64,000 nt of DNA from Lonsdalea britannica (GTDB lineage Bacteria > Pseudomonadota > Gammaproteobacteria > Enterobacterales > Enterobacteriaceae), in contig NZ_LUTN01000002.1 in the NCBI RefSeq assembly GCF_002111595.1, positions 124,001 through 188,000 of the forward strand, written 5' to 3'. Of the stretch, positions 32,797 through 41,433 are shown piece by piece; within the stretch, counting starts at the first letter, position 1; each line of letters opens with the position of its first letter. The notes below the pieces were generated by a model that was not told where the DNA came from, ran no database searches, and worked only from the letters and a program-made list of their open reading frames with translations. A program made the position numbers and the translations under genes.

Positions 32797-33366
32797 CTTG
32801 TTATTTTGTATGATCGAAAATGTGCCGCGATACGATAATATCGTCGCCTGTCATTTATTTATTGCTGAAATGAATGTAATAGAGAATTCTTGCGAGAGAT
32901 CTGAAAAAATTTCAGTTTTTTTGCTATTTAAAAATAATGTTTGATTTGGCTATGTATATATTTAGATGCTTGAGGTGGACTCTGTATGAGAGAATTCGGT
33001 TCTGATGTTAACGTTGAACAATGTGAATTCGGTATCAGCATAATATTTTTTGATTGACGTCGCTCGTTGCTTAAATAAGCAACAGTTAGCGCAACTTTTC
33101 GTTTTATGTACTTCTACAATTTTGTTGTTTTCACTTTAGACTCGTTATCAGGAGGCAAAACAAAAAAGATCTTTAATAACTTAAGGTTGGTTTATTTGTA
33201 TTCATATATAACAAAATGGAATATGTGTTTTTGTATGGCTATGAAAATGAAAGAATTTATTAGTTTCCTTAAGTGGTTATTGACATTGCAAAATGTTTCT
33301 GTAGGATAAGAAAAATCTTAAAATATTAATGCTTTAAGTTATAGGAACAAGGAAATTCCGAGTAAT
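32797..33366. other. AT-rich stretch without a convincing gene
   Basis: Strongly AT-rich. A 67-codon rightward frame at 33106-33309 has no ribosome site and biased composition, and I reject it. The 3' end probably holds the promoter of the zinc-ribbon pair. Confidence 0.45.
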
Positions 33367-34074
33367 ATGAAAAGTGAAAGCCTTTTTGCTCAATGTGACT
33401 CTTGTGGCAATTTAAATAAAAAAAATCTCACATGTTGTTCAACGTGTGGAAATAAACTAAAGAAATCTAAAAAGAAAATTTATATTTCTCTTAGTGCACT
33501 GGCGGTAATTTTGCTCCTTATCATCGTTTCCACCGATAATCCAACAAGTGGTAATGAGCCTGCTGTTTCCAGTACTGTTTCTAGTGCTGTTGTTAAGGCG
33601 AAGCCAGCCTCAGAAATACCCCACGCAGAAACTGCTTTCATTGCTCTTTCCGATGAGGTGAGAGATAAATTTGCAATGGCAAAAAATGAACTTCAAAAGT
33701 CTGTTTTACGCGACGAAAGAAAAGAGCAGCTTTTGAATATGAGGTTGACTAGAGTAACTGATTGGGTTGGAACTATATCGGAGCTTGATACAAATAATGA
33801 TGGGAAAGGAATACTGACCATCAAGCTTTCACCGATCCTTTCGGTCGGCACTTGGAATAATGAACTTTCCGACATGGGAAGTCATACGCTAATTGAAAAA
33901 AATACTGCTTTATACAATTCATTGTTGAGCATGTCCGTTGGACAGAAAGTCATTTTTTCCGGTGAGTTTTTTTCCTCCGATGAGGACGCAGTACAAGAAA
34001 AAAGCATGACAATAGATGGTTCCTTATCAGAGCCTGAATTTTTGTTTAAATTTAAATCTATCAAACCAATGTAA
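33367..34074 (+). CDS. Zinc-ribbon single-span membrane protein of unknown function
   Basis: 235 residues. An N-terminal zinc ribbon (CDSCG...CCSTCG, residues about 10-30) is followed by a very basic stretch, one transmembrane helix (IYISLSALAVILLLIIVS), a Ser/Ala/Pro-rich linker and a C-terminal domain of about 110 residues (WVGTISELDTNNDGKGILTI, SVGTWNNELSDMGSHTLI, VGQKVIFSGEFF) that looks like a beta-rich fold. The same arrangement occurs in hypothetical proteins of other bacteria. The AT-rich sequence differs from the backbone, suggesting transfer. It is followed 15 nt later by a second zinc-ribbon protein, so they form a pair. Confidence 0.75.
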   Translation: MKSESLFAQCDSCGNLNKKNLTCCSTCGNKLKKSKKKIYISLSALAVILLLIIVSTDNPTSGNEPAVSSTVSSAVVKAKPASEIPHAETAFIALSDEVRDKFAMAKNELQKSVLRDERKEQLLNMRLTRVTDWVGTISELDTNNDGKGILTIKLSPILSVGTWNNELSDMGSHTLIEKNTALYNSLLSMSVGQKVIFSGEFFSSDEDAVQEKSMTIDGSLSEPEFLFKFKSIKPM

Positions 34075-34089
34075 AAAAGGATGGTTGAA

Positions 34090-34419
34090 ATGGCCTTAAT
34101 CAGTTGCCCAGAATGCTCAAGCCAAGTTAGTGATGCCGCAATTAAATGCCCATCTTGTGCTGTTCAGCTCAGAAAACCTAAAAGAGGTTTTTTTGGTAAA
34201 CTTGTCAAATTCTCTTTTATCGCTTTCAATATTTTAATGCTTGTATGGATTATTGGAGGGTATAACTCAGCTTCTGAGGGCATTGAGCAGTTATCTGGTG
34301 CAGAGCAAGCAGGCGCTGCTATTGGAACAGGACTTGGGGTCGCAATGCTATTCAGCTTATGGATCGTTGGAGACATAATTCTCGGTTTGTTTGTTCTCTT
34401 CACGCGCCCCAAGAGTTGA
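34090..34419 (+). CDS. Zinc-ribbon protein with two membrane helices, unknown function
   Basis: 109 residues. MALISCPECSSQVSDAAIKC with a second CPSC gives a four-cysteine zinc ribbon, then a basic segment and two hydrophobic helices (FSFIAFNILMLVWIIGGY and a C-terminal pair-like stretch LFSLWIVGDIILGLFVLF). The frame opens three codons earlier at 34081, but AAGGA is well spaced only for the ATG at 34090. It is the second gene of the pair with 33367-34074, and a terminator follows. A role in envelope sensing or membrane-bound regulation is only a guess from architecture. Confidence 0.75.
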   Translation: MALISCPECSSQVSDAAIKCPSCAVQLRKPKRGFFGKLVKFSFIAFNILMLVWIIGGYNSASEGIEQLSGAEQAGAAIGTGLGVAMLFSLWIVGDIILGLFVLFTRPKS

Positions 34420-34427
34420 TATCATTT

Positions 34428-34455
34428 AAAGGGTGGCTATCGCCACCCTTTATCA
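34428..34455 (+). terminator. Terminator of the zinc-ribbon pair
   Basis: AAAGGGTGGC / GCCACCCTTT, a 10-bp stem with a four-base loop, 9 nt after the stop codon. Confidence 0.78.
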
Positions 34456-34560
34456 ATTACTGGAACCATACAATTATATTATTGTTAAGTCGGGCTTTAA
34501 ACGGAAAAAATGGATAACTAGCCCGTTTTTACTGATTTATGGCTAGGGCATTATTGAGTG

Positions 34561-34656
34561 TCAATCATTATTTAAATAAAAGCATGGAAAATTTTTACTC
34601 ACCACACACGATGCTTTATCAGGGATAGCATTTGTCGATATCCAGCAGCGTCTCAT
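34561..34656 (-). CDS. Possible 31-residue peptide with a strong ribosome site
   Basis: ATG at 34656 is preceded by GGAGGAGAT, one of the best ribosome sites in the window, and followed by 31 codons (MRRCWISTNAIPDKASCVV, ending in CFYLNND) to a TGA at 34561-34563. It has three cysteines and no obvious membrane helix or signal. No family recognised. It could be a leader peptide, a small protein or the truncated start of a lost gene. The rest of 34456-35007 is AT-rich with no other gene seen. Confidence 0.35.
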   Translation of the reverse strand: MRRCWISTNAIPDKASCVVSKNFPCFYLNND

Positions 34657-35007
34657 GAGATATCTCCTCCGTGTATGTTTAAATAAATTATTTACATACA
34701 AATAATCTAAACCTGATGCGTAAAAACACATTGGTGGTGATTTAAAATCATCTGCTCGACCTTCGTGAATCTAGTACGACATTCAGTCAGTAAAAAACGT
34801 TGTCATCATCGTCATCGCCAAGCGTAGCAAGGCTTCAGTTTGAAGATGTGTGAGCTACTCAAGAATTTCACTGTAATCTAACTACAAAAACACTACTCAG
34901 TAGTCAAGTCATCTATTGTAACTGTTTTTTCTAGAATTATATAATGCTTGAGATACTATTGGTCGTCCAACATTTTTTAGAATAGGGTTAAAAATAAAAG
35001 AATCTCT

Positions 35008-35394
35008 TTATTCTTGTTTCACTCTGCCACGCAGATATGTTTGGACGTATTCGTCAATTTCTCTGAGCCGTACCTGGAATAATTCGATCATATGATCTTG
35101 TTCGGGTTCAGGTAGTTGACGAAATACATTAAGCATTCTCATTTCACGCTCTTTCAAGCCATGGGCTTCATCGACCTTTTTACCAAACAGCCAGGCGATG
35201 GAAACACCGCTCGCATCCGCAACGGCGAGTGCTGAGGCTTTGCTTATCGTTCCGGTTCTAAACCATCCGGTCACCGCTTGTTTGCTAACGTTCGCGGCTC
35301 TGGCCATATCGGCTTTGGAAAAACCTTTGTTATTGAGTTCAGCGAGCCTGGAAATAAGGCGGTTATCAAAATCTTTCATTGGCATAGCGTTCAT
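35008..35394 (-). CDS. XRE-family transcriptional repressor, phage-type
   Basis: 128 residues. An N-terminal Cro/CI-type helix-turn-helix (FSKADMARAANVSKQAVTGW, then GTISKASALAVADASGVSIAWLFG) is followed by a short helical C-terminal region rich in Glu and Arg (REMRMLNVFRQLPEPEQDHM), typical of short prophage or plasmid repressors that lack a peptidase domain. The ATG at 35394 has no clear ribosome site; internal ATGs follow within six codons. An inverted repeat at 35444-35462, just upstream, is a candidate operator. No divergent partner gene remains beside it, so it may be a relic. Confidence 0.8.
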   Translation of the reverse strand: MNAMPMKDFDNRLISRLAELNNKGFSKADMARAANVSKQAVTGWFRTGTISKASALAVADASGVSIAWLFGKKVDEAHGLKEREMRMLNVFRQLPEPEQDHMIELFQVRLREIDEYVQTYLRGRVKQE

Positions 35395-35443
35395 TGTAAG
35401 CCGGGATTTTAGTTCGGCATAGTTAATTGAAAATTGATTTTTT

Positions 35444-35462
35444 AATAAAGCAATTCTTTATT
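35444..35462. promoter_or_regulatory. Candidate operator upstream of the XRE repressor
   Basis: AATAAAG-CAATT-CTTTATT, a perfect seven-base inverted repeat about 50 nt upstream of the repressor start, where an autoregulatory site would be expected. No direct proof. The rest of 35395-35937 holds no convincing gene. Confidence 0.3.
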
Positions 35463-35937
35463 GCTATGTTGATATATTCGGGATAAAGAGTGTTAAGTGA
35501 TGATTTAATTAAAAATAGTTGCGTGTAAAGCCTAATGTTATTCAATGATTGATTCGCTTTTATGCTGTGTAATGAAATGATGTCACGCTGGTAATGTTTT
35601 CACTCTCTATTAAATAATTCGTGACACCTACGTATAATTGCCTTCTATCAAAGTCTATATTTAACAAGCTTCATGTTATTGGAGCAATACTTATTGGTCA
35701 TAAATTTGTTGGGTGAATAGCTTAATTCGGTATCAATGAACCTTTTGATGGTGACTTATCTTGGTGGAGGTGATTTGTCGTTGCGGGATAGGGCGTGAGG
35801 AGTTTGACGCTAAAACGGTGGATAGCTTTTTTCGTCCATGTCGGTGCTGGGAGCGTTTGTCGGCGCTCAGCGGATTTTCAGCACAAGATCTGAGTTCTTA
35901 GAGCGAGAACATTTAGGCGGCCTGGGCCGCCTTTTGG

Positions 35938-36117
35938 TCAGCAAACGCCGAAAGGACCCTCTTCACGATAGGGTTCTACGGCGTCAACTGCAACGATGAG
36001 CTCTTTCTTTAACGAGTCATCCATCCGGATGCACCATAGTTGGTTGTCTTCAACTTTATGGATAACCATCTTGGGACCACCGGTTTTGCTCTGGACAATA
36101 TCACCTTCTTTGAACAT
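35938..36117 (-). CDS. YodC-like small protein (DUF2158)
   Basis: 59 residues: MFKEGDIVQSKTGGPKMVIH, LWCIRMDD, ending FGVC. The opening 'F..GD.V..K.GGP.M.' pattern is the hallmark of DUF2158 (E. coli YodC), small beta-barrel-like proteins of unknown function. TGAGGAATAA lies upstream of the ATG. A GC-rich hairpin (GGCGGC / GCCGCC, about 35917-35932) follows the stop, with a T run only in the rightward direction. It stands alone, transcribed leftward. Confidence 0.75.
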   Translation of the reverse strand: MFKEGDIVQSKTGGPKMVIHKVEDNQLWCIRMDDSLKKELIVAVDAVEPYREEGPFGVC

Positions 36118-36253
36118 GGGTTATTCCTCAGCTGAGTAAATTATTTTCACTATAGCAAATTCACCGTATTTGGCCGTTTTATCAGGAAGAAACTTATCGA
36201 TAAATAATGCTGGAGAAGTATCGCTATTTCAGTGAGTCTGACAGGTCAATGAG

Positions 36254-36547
36254 ATGAAAAATATTAATATTATTAGCCTAAAAACAATCGCGGTTTTTGC
36301 TTTATTTTTTATCAATATTTCCGCGGCCAAGACGTCTATTTTAAGTGACGAACAGGTGAAAAAAGCCATTATTCAGGACTCAATCAACAAGTATCCAGGA
36401 AATTGTCCATGCCCTTATCACTCGGCCAAAAATGGTAGCCGGTGCGGCGGTCGAAGCGCATGGAGTCGAGCTGGGGGCTATTCGCCTATCTGCTACGACA
36501 GTGACGTGTCAAACGAGATGATACAGAAGTGGAGGCGCCAGCATTGA
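36254..36547 (+). CDS. Small secreted Cys-containing protein, unknown function
   Basis: 97 residues. A signal peptide (residues 1 to about 24, hydrophobic AVFALFFINISA) is followed by a mature domain with a conserved-looking core: YPGNCPCPYHSAKNGSRCGG, then RSAWSRAGGYSPICYD. Four cysteines are spaced C-x-C, C and C. I have seen this GNCPCPY...GRSA.SR.GG pattern in hypothetical proteins near mobile elements in many gamma-proteobacteria, with no assigned role. The ribosome site is modest. Expected location is periplasmic or secreted. The next gene is convergent. Confidence 0.7.
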   Translation: MKNINIISLKTIAVFALFFINISAAKTSILSDEQVKKAIIQDSINKYPGNCPCPYHSAKNGSRCGGRSAWSRAGGYSPICYDSDVSNEMIQKWRRQH

Positions 36548-36584
36548 GATACGCAATTTACTTTCCTCATGAGTGCGAAGAAAT

Positions 36585-36818
36585 TCAACTTCTGCCATGA
36601 ACGGCTTGATTGTTTTTTAATACATTGATCGCGGTTTGCATGGCGATTTTATCATCACGCCGTTTCTGTCTGCCCTGCATAACCAGCAGAAACTCCAGCA
36701 GAGTCCGGGTATTAACAGGACGGCCAACTTTCATCACTTCCAGAACGGCATTACCTAAGATAATTTTGACGGGAGGCAGTTGGGCAGGATACCAATCAAG
36801 GGTGTCTTCTGATTTCAT
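36585..36818 (-). CDS. YcgZ/YmgA/AriR-family regulatory connector
   Basis: 77 residues from the ATG at 36818 (MKSEDTLDWYPAQLPPVKII). The core LGNAVLEVMKVGRPVNTRTL aligns with E. coli YcgZ (LGEIVTEILKDGRNLSRKSL) and AriR. That family comprises short helical proteins that act on the Rcs phosphorelay to change biofilm and colanic acid expression, and in E. coli they are controlled by BluR. The frame extends 25 codons upstream without homology. An AGAG ribosome site precedes the ATG. Function here is by family only. Confidence 0.6.
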   Translation of the reverse strand: MKSEDTLDWYPAQLPPVKIILGNAVLEVMKVGRPVNTRTLLEFLLVMQGRQKRRDDKIAMQTAINVLKNNQAVHGRS

Positions 36819-37153
36819 ACTAAAAATCTCTGGGAAGGGCAGTATAGCACGGCGTCGTTGGGTTCTTCGGTTCACACATCCCATCCGTGGCATTTTACTG
36901 TCAACGAGCCCTTTACCGGCTCACTTGCGGAACTTGACGGCGAGGTTCATAAATTTTCTTGAATCAGACAGCATCCTGCCTGCTGCGTGATAGGAGAGAA
37001 AGGGCTCTCGCGACGAAAAAGGAGAGCATGAGAAAGGCTTGGGCTGACTGAGATACCTGTCGTGTGTATGTTGAGAAATGCATTCTGATAACGCCATGGC
37101 GAAGCTTTTACTGGTGTCAGCCCGAGGATGAAAGCACACCACATTCAGAATCG
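36819..37153. other. Intergenic region, no gene seen
   Basis: Only overlapping short leftward frames without ribosome sites. No hairpin or operator that I can support. Confidence 0.4.
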
Positions 37154-37474
37154 CTATTCCGTCCGATTATTATCATTCTTGTCGCTGCTTCTATCCTTAT
37201 CCCCTTGGTTGCGGGCTCGGCGCTGGAGAAATAGCTCGATCGTTTGATAACCCGCAATCCCCAGTGCTGCGCCAATGCCGTTGATGGCAATAGGGGACAG
37301 CGTTGGGAACTGTATCAACGCGACACCGGCAATCATCGATACAAAGCCCCCCAATAATAATCGACCGGTAAATTGTCCTAAGCTGATGGGTTTGCCGCCT
37401 ATCAATATCTTGCCGACGGCAATCAGCAGGCCGATCAGGAATAGCGACAAAATACTTTTATCTGTTTCACTCAT
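37154..37474 (-). CDS. P2 gpY-type phage holin, orphan
   Basis: 106 residues with three hydrophobic helices. The sequence SILSLFLIGLLIAVGKIL, RLLLGGFVSMIAGVALIQFP and GIGAALGIAGYQTIEL follows bacteriophage P2 holin Y almost block for block. The charged tail (RRARNQGDKDRSSDKNDNN) is typical of holin C-termini. In P2, gene Y is followed by the endolysin K; here no lysozyme or tail gene adjoins, so it is a prophage relic or a stand-alone holin. A weak ribosome site (AGGAG in the upstream GAGTTAAC region) is present. Confidence 0.82.
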   Translation of the reverse strand: MSETDKSILSLFLIGLLIAVGKILIGGKPISLGQFTGRLLLGGFVSMIAGVALIQFPTLSPIAINGIGAALGIAGYQTIELFLQRRARNQGDKDRSSDKNDNNRTE

Positions 37475-37826
37475 TATGTTAACTCCTCTTGTAGGACGCT
37501 ATGTGGGGATAAATTCTCTCCTTAGTTGACGCATCCCCCGTCCAAACGGTCATTCAAGCTGGATCTCATCAGCTTCCCTATGGCTCGTGACGTATCGGGA
37601 AGAAAATACCGATCATGCCGCATTGGCTACGTTGCGATACCAGTACCGTTATGTAACCAGTTTAGGGCCATTGAGGCTAGTGCCTGGGGTTGTATGGGCT
37701 GAGAGCAAACAGTAGGTTAGGAAAAGGCATAGAAAGGGTGAGAAGGGCATGCCACTGAACTCAGCGGCAACCGACAGGGAGTATAGACAGACAAAAATTT
37801 TTTGCAGCACATTTATAGTGACGGTG
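37475..37826. other. Intergenic region, no gene seen
   Basis: About 350 bases between the holin start and the end of the diguanylate cyclase. Only short antisense or overlapping frames. Confidence 0.4.
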
Positions 37827-39677
37827 TCACTTCTTGTCATTTTTGACGTCGTGTTTATGACCGCGCGAGGAGTGAATGCTTTGACGTTTAGCCTGGTACA
37901 TGGCGGTATCTGCTTCGTGAATAAAGTGATTGACATCCAAACGGTCATTTTTACCTAATATGGCGATACCCACGCTGGCGGAAAGCACAATGTCGTGACC
38001 ACGAATGCGCGTGGGCTTTTCAATCCGCTCTTTCAGCGTGCGGCTGATCTTTTCCACTTCACGCGCCATATCTTTACGCTCGTGCAGCACCATGACGAAC
38101 TCGTCACCTGACAGTCTCCCAATCAGATCGTTGGGCCGGGTATTTTGCCCCAAAATGCGAGCAAAGGTTTTAATTACCCGATCGCCAAATTCGTGTCCGT
38201 AGTGGTCGTTGTAGTATTTGAAGTTATCCAGATCGAAAAATAGCAGCGCCAGACCGCTCCGACGTTGCTTCAACGCGAGCTGGTTCAGGTAGGAGATAAC
38301 GGCGCGTCGATTGGGTAATCCGGTGAGATGGTCGTGATTGGCTTCGAATTTAAGCTGATCGCGCAGTGACGTCAGGTCAGTAATATCGGTGGAGAAGACG
38401 TAAACACCTTGCGCGGGCGGTTCTGCCGGCACCATCTGCGTGTGGTAGGTGGTGTGAACACCGGAAGGCAAGTCGACGGTGTGTTCAATATGCACTGGCT
38501 GCCGGGTTTTGCGCACCTTATCCAGCAATGGCATGAACAGCTTACGCTCCTTGGGACGCAGGATGGTGCTGATAGGCGAGTTGATGGGATCATCGCCTTG
38601 ACTTCCCAGCAGCACTTTGAGGTGGTGATTGGCGAAGGTAAAGATATTGTCCGGGCTGATGCAGGAGATCATCGCGGGAATATGATCGGTAATATCCTGA
38701 ATAAACTGATGGCTGCGCTGGAGCTCTTCAGTCCGTTGTTCGACGCGCTGCTCCAACTCCTTGCTGAGCGAAAGAAGCTCGGTTTCCGAGGCTTTTTGAT
38801 TGCTGATATCAGTTATCGCCAACAGCAGTCCATGCTGACTGCCATCGGGATTGTAGAGAAGAGCCACCGAGACCATGGCCCACAACAGCGAGCCATCCAT
38901 CCGGCAATAACGCTTCTGAAACGTCGTATTGCGGGTGCCCGTTTTTAGAAGGTTATCGTAGCGCTCTTTGGTCAGCGCAAGATCGCCGTGATACGTCACA
39001 CTTTCCATCGTGGTCTGCAACAGCCCTTCCTCGGTATATCCCAGCATCTTGCAGATCGTATGGTTAACTCTGATCGGTTTTTTATCCGGCGTCATCAGTA
39101 CGAGGCCAATGGCTGCCTGAGAAAAAATCTGACGGTTGACGTAGTCTGCCCGGTGCAGCATATCTCGGGTGCTTTCGGCCTCGGCCTGCATTTCGACTCT
39201 TTGCAGGTAGGTTTGCACCACGTAAGCCATATCGCTGAGCTGCTCTAGTTTTTTATCGGTAAATTCAACCGGCTGGCTGTGATAAAGGCAAAGAGCGCCC
39301 AATGGAATGCCGTAAAATGAGCGTAGTGGATAACTGGCGTGGAATCGGACCTGTTGTTTGCCCGTCACCATCGGATTATCACTAAATCTGGGATCTTGAA
39401 GCGCGTCCGGAACGATAAGCGGCTCGTTGGACGCGACCGTATGAACGCAAAAAGAGATCGACAACGGTGTTTCCGAATAGGGGAAATTTCGCCGTGATAA
39501 CGACCATTGGCGGTCTGTGTCGATTAAAGAGATCACCACGCTATCGACTTCGAAGAAGGACTGGGTAATGCGGGTGACACGTTCCAATTCTTCGACCGGT
39601 CGCGTGTCCAGAATGTTCATCATGCGCAGAAGGGCACTCCGTTGTTCCTTTGTGCCGGCATCGAGAGGCGGAATCAT
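37827..39677 (-). CDS. Diguanylate cyclase with GAF, two PAS and SGDEF domains
   Basis: 616 residues, predicted cytosolic. N-terminal GAF domain (about 25-165), a PAS domain (FSQAAIGLVLMTPDKKPIRV, with a PAC-like LLWAMVSVALLYN), a coiled coil (LSKELEQRVEQRTEELQRS), a second PAS (IPAMISCISPDNIFTFANHH) and a C-terminal GGDEF domain (HDHLTGLPNRRAVISYL onward). The catalytic motif reads SGDEF rather than GGDEF, which some active cyclases tolerate. The inhibitory I-site RPND lies five residues before it. It should make cyclic di-GMP in response to a ligand sensed by the GAF or PAS domains. AAGG precedes the ATG. Confidence 0.92.
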   Translation of the reverse strand: MIPPLDAGTKEQRSALLRMMNILDTRPVEELERVTRITQSFFEVDSVVISLIDTDRQWSLSRRNFPYSETPLSISFCVHTVASNEPLIVPDALQDPRFSDNPMVTGKQQVRFHASYPLRSFYGIPLGALCLYHSQPVEFTDKKLEQLSDMAYVVQTYLQRVEMQAEAESTRDMLHRADYVNRQIFSQAAIGLVLMTPDKKPIRVNHTICKMLGYTEEGLLQTTMESVTYHGDLALTKERYDNLLKTGTRNTTFQKRYCRMDGSLLWAMVSVALLYNPDGSQHGLLLAITDISNQKASETELLSLSKELEQRVEQRTEELQRSHQFIQDITDHIPAMISCISPDNIFTFANHHLKVLLGSQGDDPINSPISTILRPKERKLFMPLLDKVRKTRQPVHIEHTVDLPSGVHTTYHTQMVPAEPPAQGVYVFSTDITDLTSLRDQLKFEANHDHLTGLPNRRAVISYLNQLALKQRRSGLALLFFDLDNFKYYNDHYGHEFGDRVIKTFARILGQNTRPNDLIGRLSGDEFVMVLHERKDMAREVEKISRTLKERIEKPTRIRGHDIVLSASVGIAILGKNDRLDVNHFIHEADTAMYQAKRQSIHSSRGHKHDVKNDKK

Positions 39678-40113
39678 GGTTATGCCTTAGGTCATTTGCT
39701 GTTATGGTCGATGCCCGGATGGGGGTTGGTTCAAAAAAGAATGTCCATCCCGGCATGTATAAAGGTTATTAGGCTGATCAATCCTGTACGTCACACTGGC
39801 CGCGAGCCCACCTTGAACAGGCTGGACATGCTGAAGCTGAGTCACAGAAAACACGAACCGCTTCGGGAAAGAATGCTCTGGTCCCATTTCAGCATAATGC
39901 AATATTCGGTGTTTTATGCCGCAGTCGCCCGCTGCCCATAGTGTAAGTGACTGCTGATAAGTTGCATTATAGCCAGAAACTTTCCTGCCCCAGAGATTAC
40001 TCACCCGAACTAACTAATAAGAAAGAAAAATTATATGGAAAACGATTCGTTTTTGCCAATAAACCACGCAGTAATGTCAGTGCTGTGACTAAGCAATAAT
40101 GCGCGGGATGGGA
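39678..40113. other. Intergenic region, no gene seen
   Basis: About 435 bases, presumably the promoter of the cyclase plus the end of guaD. Short frames lack ribosome sites; no clear terminator for guaD. Confidence 0.4.
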
Positions 40114-41433
40114 TCACGTGGACTCTTCGCGTGTGTGGACGCACGCGCCGTTGACGTAGGTCTTAGCGACATTGCGGTCATCGCCTTGCATCATCAAGGC
40201 AAACAATTTCTCATCCAGCGTGCTCGCCTGCGCTTGTCGCAACTGCTGCAGCGGTGTGATCGCCCAGTCGAGAACGACAAAATCCGCTTCTTTACCCGGC
40301 AGGAAGTTTCCCAGTTTGTCATCCAAGGAGAGCGCTTCCGCGCTTCCTAATGTAGCCTGATACAACCCCTCGCGGGCAGACAGTTTCTCGCCCAGCAATT
40401 GCTGCACTTTGTAACCCTCATTCAGCGTTTGCAGAAGGGATAAACTGGTGCCAGCGCCGACATCGGTGCCCATTCCCACGCGAATGCCGGCAGCTTTCAG
40501 CGCGTGTAGCGGGAACAGTCCGCTGCCAAGGAACAGATTCGAGCTTGGACAGAAGGCGACGGAGGAACGACTGCGCGACAACGTGTCTACTTCGTCCTTT
40601 TCAAGATGGAGGGCGTGTGCAAACAGGGAACGAGAACCCGTGAGACCGTGATTATGATATACGTCCAGATAGTGGCGATGCTCAGGAAAGAGTGATTTAA
40701 CCCAGTCAATTTCGTGCTTGTTTTCACTGAGATGCGTTTGCATATAAACGTCTGGAAACTCGCGTAGCAGTTCACCTGCCAGTCTTAATTGCTCCGGCGT
40801 GGAAGTGGGGGCGAAGCGCGGCGTTACCGCATACAGCAACCGCTCATGATGATGCCATTTTTGAATCAGGGCGCGGCTGTCCTGATAGCTTTGTTGCGCG
40901 TCATCGCACAGCGCCTCCGGCGCATGACGATCCATCATCACTTTCCCGGTAATCAGCCTCATCGCTTTATCTGCCGCCGCGCTGAAAAGGGCATCGACAG
41001 ACTGTGGATGCACCGTTGCAAAGACCATTGCGCTGGTGGTGCCGTGTCGCAGGAGTTCGCGGATGAACACTCGAGCCATGTGGTGAGCATAGTCGGCATC
41101 CGCGTATTTTTGCTCGGTTGGGAACGTATAGGTATTCAGCCATTCCAGTAGCTGTTCACCGTAAGACGCGATCATTTCAATTTGGGGGAAATGGACGTGG
41201 GTATCGATAAAGCCGGGCATAATCAACTGGCCCCGATAATCTCTCACCGTCATAAGGGCCAGTTCTTTGGCGGTGACGTCCGCATAATTCAGCGCATTCA
41301 GCACCTTTCCGTGCTGAACAACCAATAAACCATCGTCAATAAAGTGGGTGGCTTCGTCGGGGGCATACCGTGGGTCGGCGGTAAAATACAGCAGGCTGGC
41401 GCGATACGCCTGTGTTTGAACGGCATCCATCAT
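40114..41433 (-). CDS. guaD: Guanine deaminase
   Basis: Converts guanine to xanthine and ammonia (purine salvage or catabolism). 439 residues, as in E. coli GuaD. Amidohydrolase metal ligands are visible: HxH in MPGFIDTHVHFPQIE, a later His in YMQTHLSENKHEIDWVKSLF and LFAHALHLEKDE, and Asp in GMGTDVGAGTS. The ending LGNFLPGKEADFVVLDWA is conserved. The ribosome site GGAG is 9 nt before the first ATG of an ATGATG start. It is alone; no xanthine permease or dehydrogenase adjoins. Confidence 0.95.
   Translation of the reverse strand: MMDAVQTQAYRASLLYFTADPRYAPDEATHFIDDGLLVVQHGKVLNALNYADVTAKELALMTVRDYRGQLIMPGFIDTHVHFPQIEMIASYGEQLLEWLNTYTFPTEQKYADADYAHHMARVFIRELLRHGTTSAMVFATVHPQSVDALFSAAADKAMRLITGKVMMDRHAPEALCDDAQQSYQDSRALIQKWHHHERLLYAVTPRFAPTSTPEQLRLAGELLREFPDVYMQTHLSENKHEIDWVKSLFPEHRHYLDVYHNHGLTGSRSLFAHALHLEKDEVDTLSRSRSSVAFCPSSNLFLGSGLFPLHALKAAGIRVGMGTDVGAGTSLSLLQTLNEGYKVQQLLGEKLSAREGLYQATLGSAEALSLDDKLGNFLPGKEADFVVLDWAITPLQQLRQAQASTLDEKLFALMMQGDDRNVAKTYVNGACVHTREEST

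Noticed and set aside
33106-33309. 67-codon plus-strand frame in AT-rich DNA
   Set aside because: No ribosome site and a Phe/Leu/Lys composition expected by chance at this base content.
36921-37144. Two overlapping leftward frames of 65-73 codons
   Set aside because: No ribosome site for either, mutually overlapping, no family match.
39702-40004. 100-codon leftward frame between the cyclase and guaD
   Set aside because: No ribosome site, overlaps another chance frame, and no recognisable domain.
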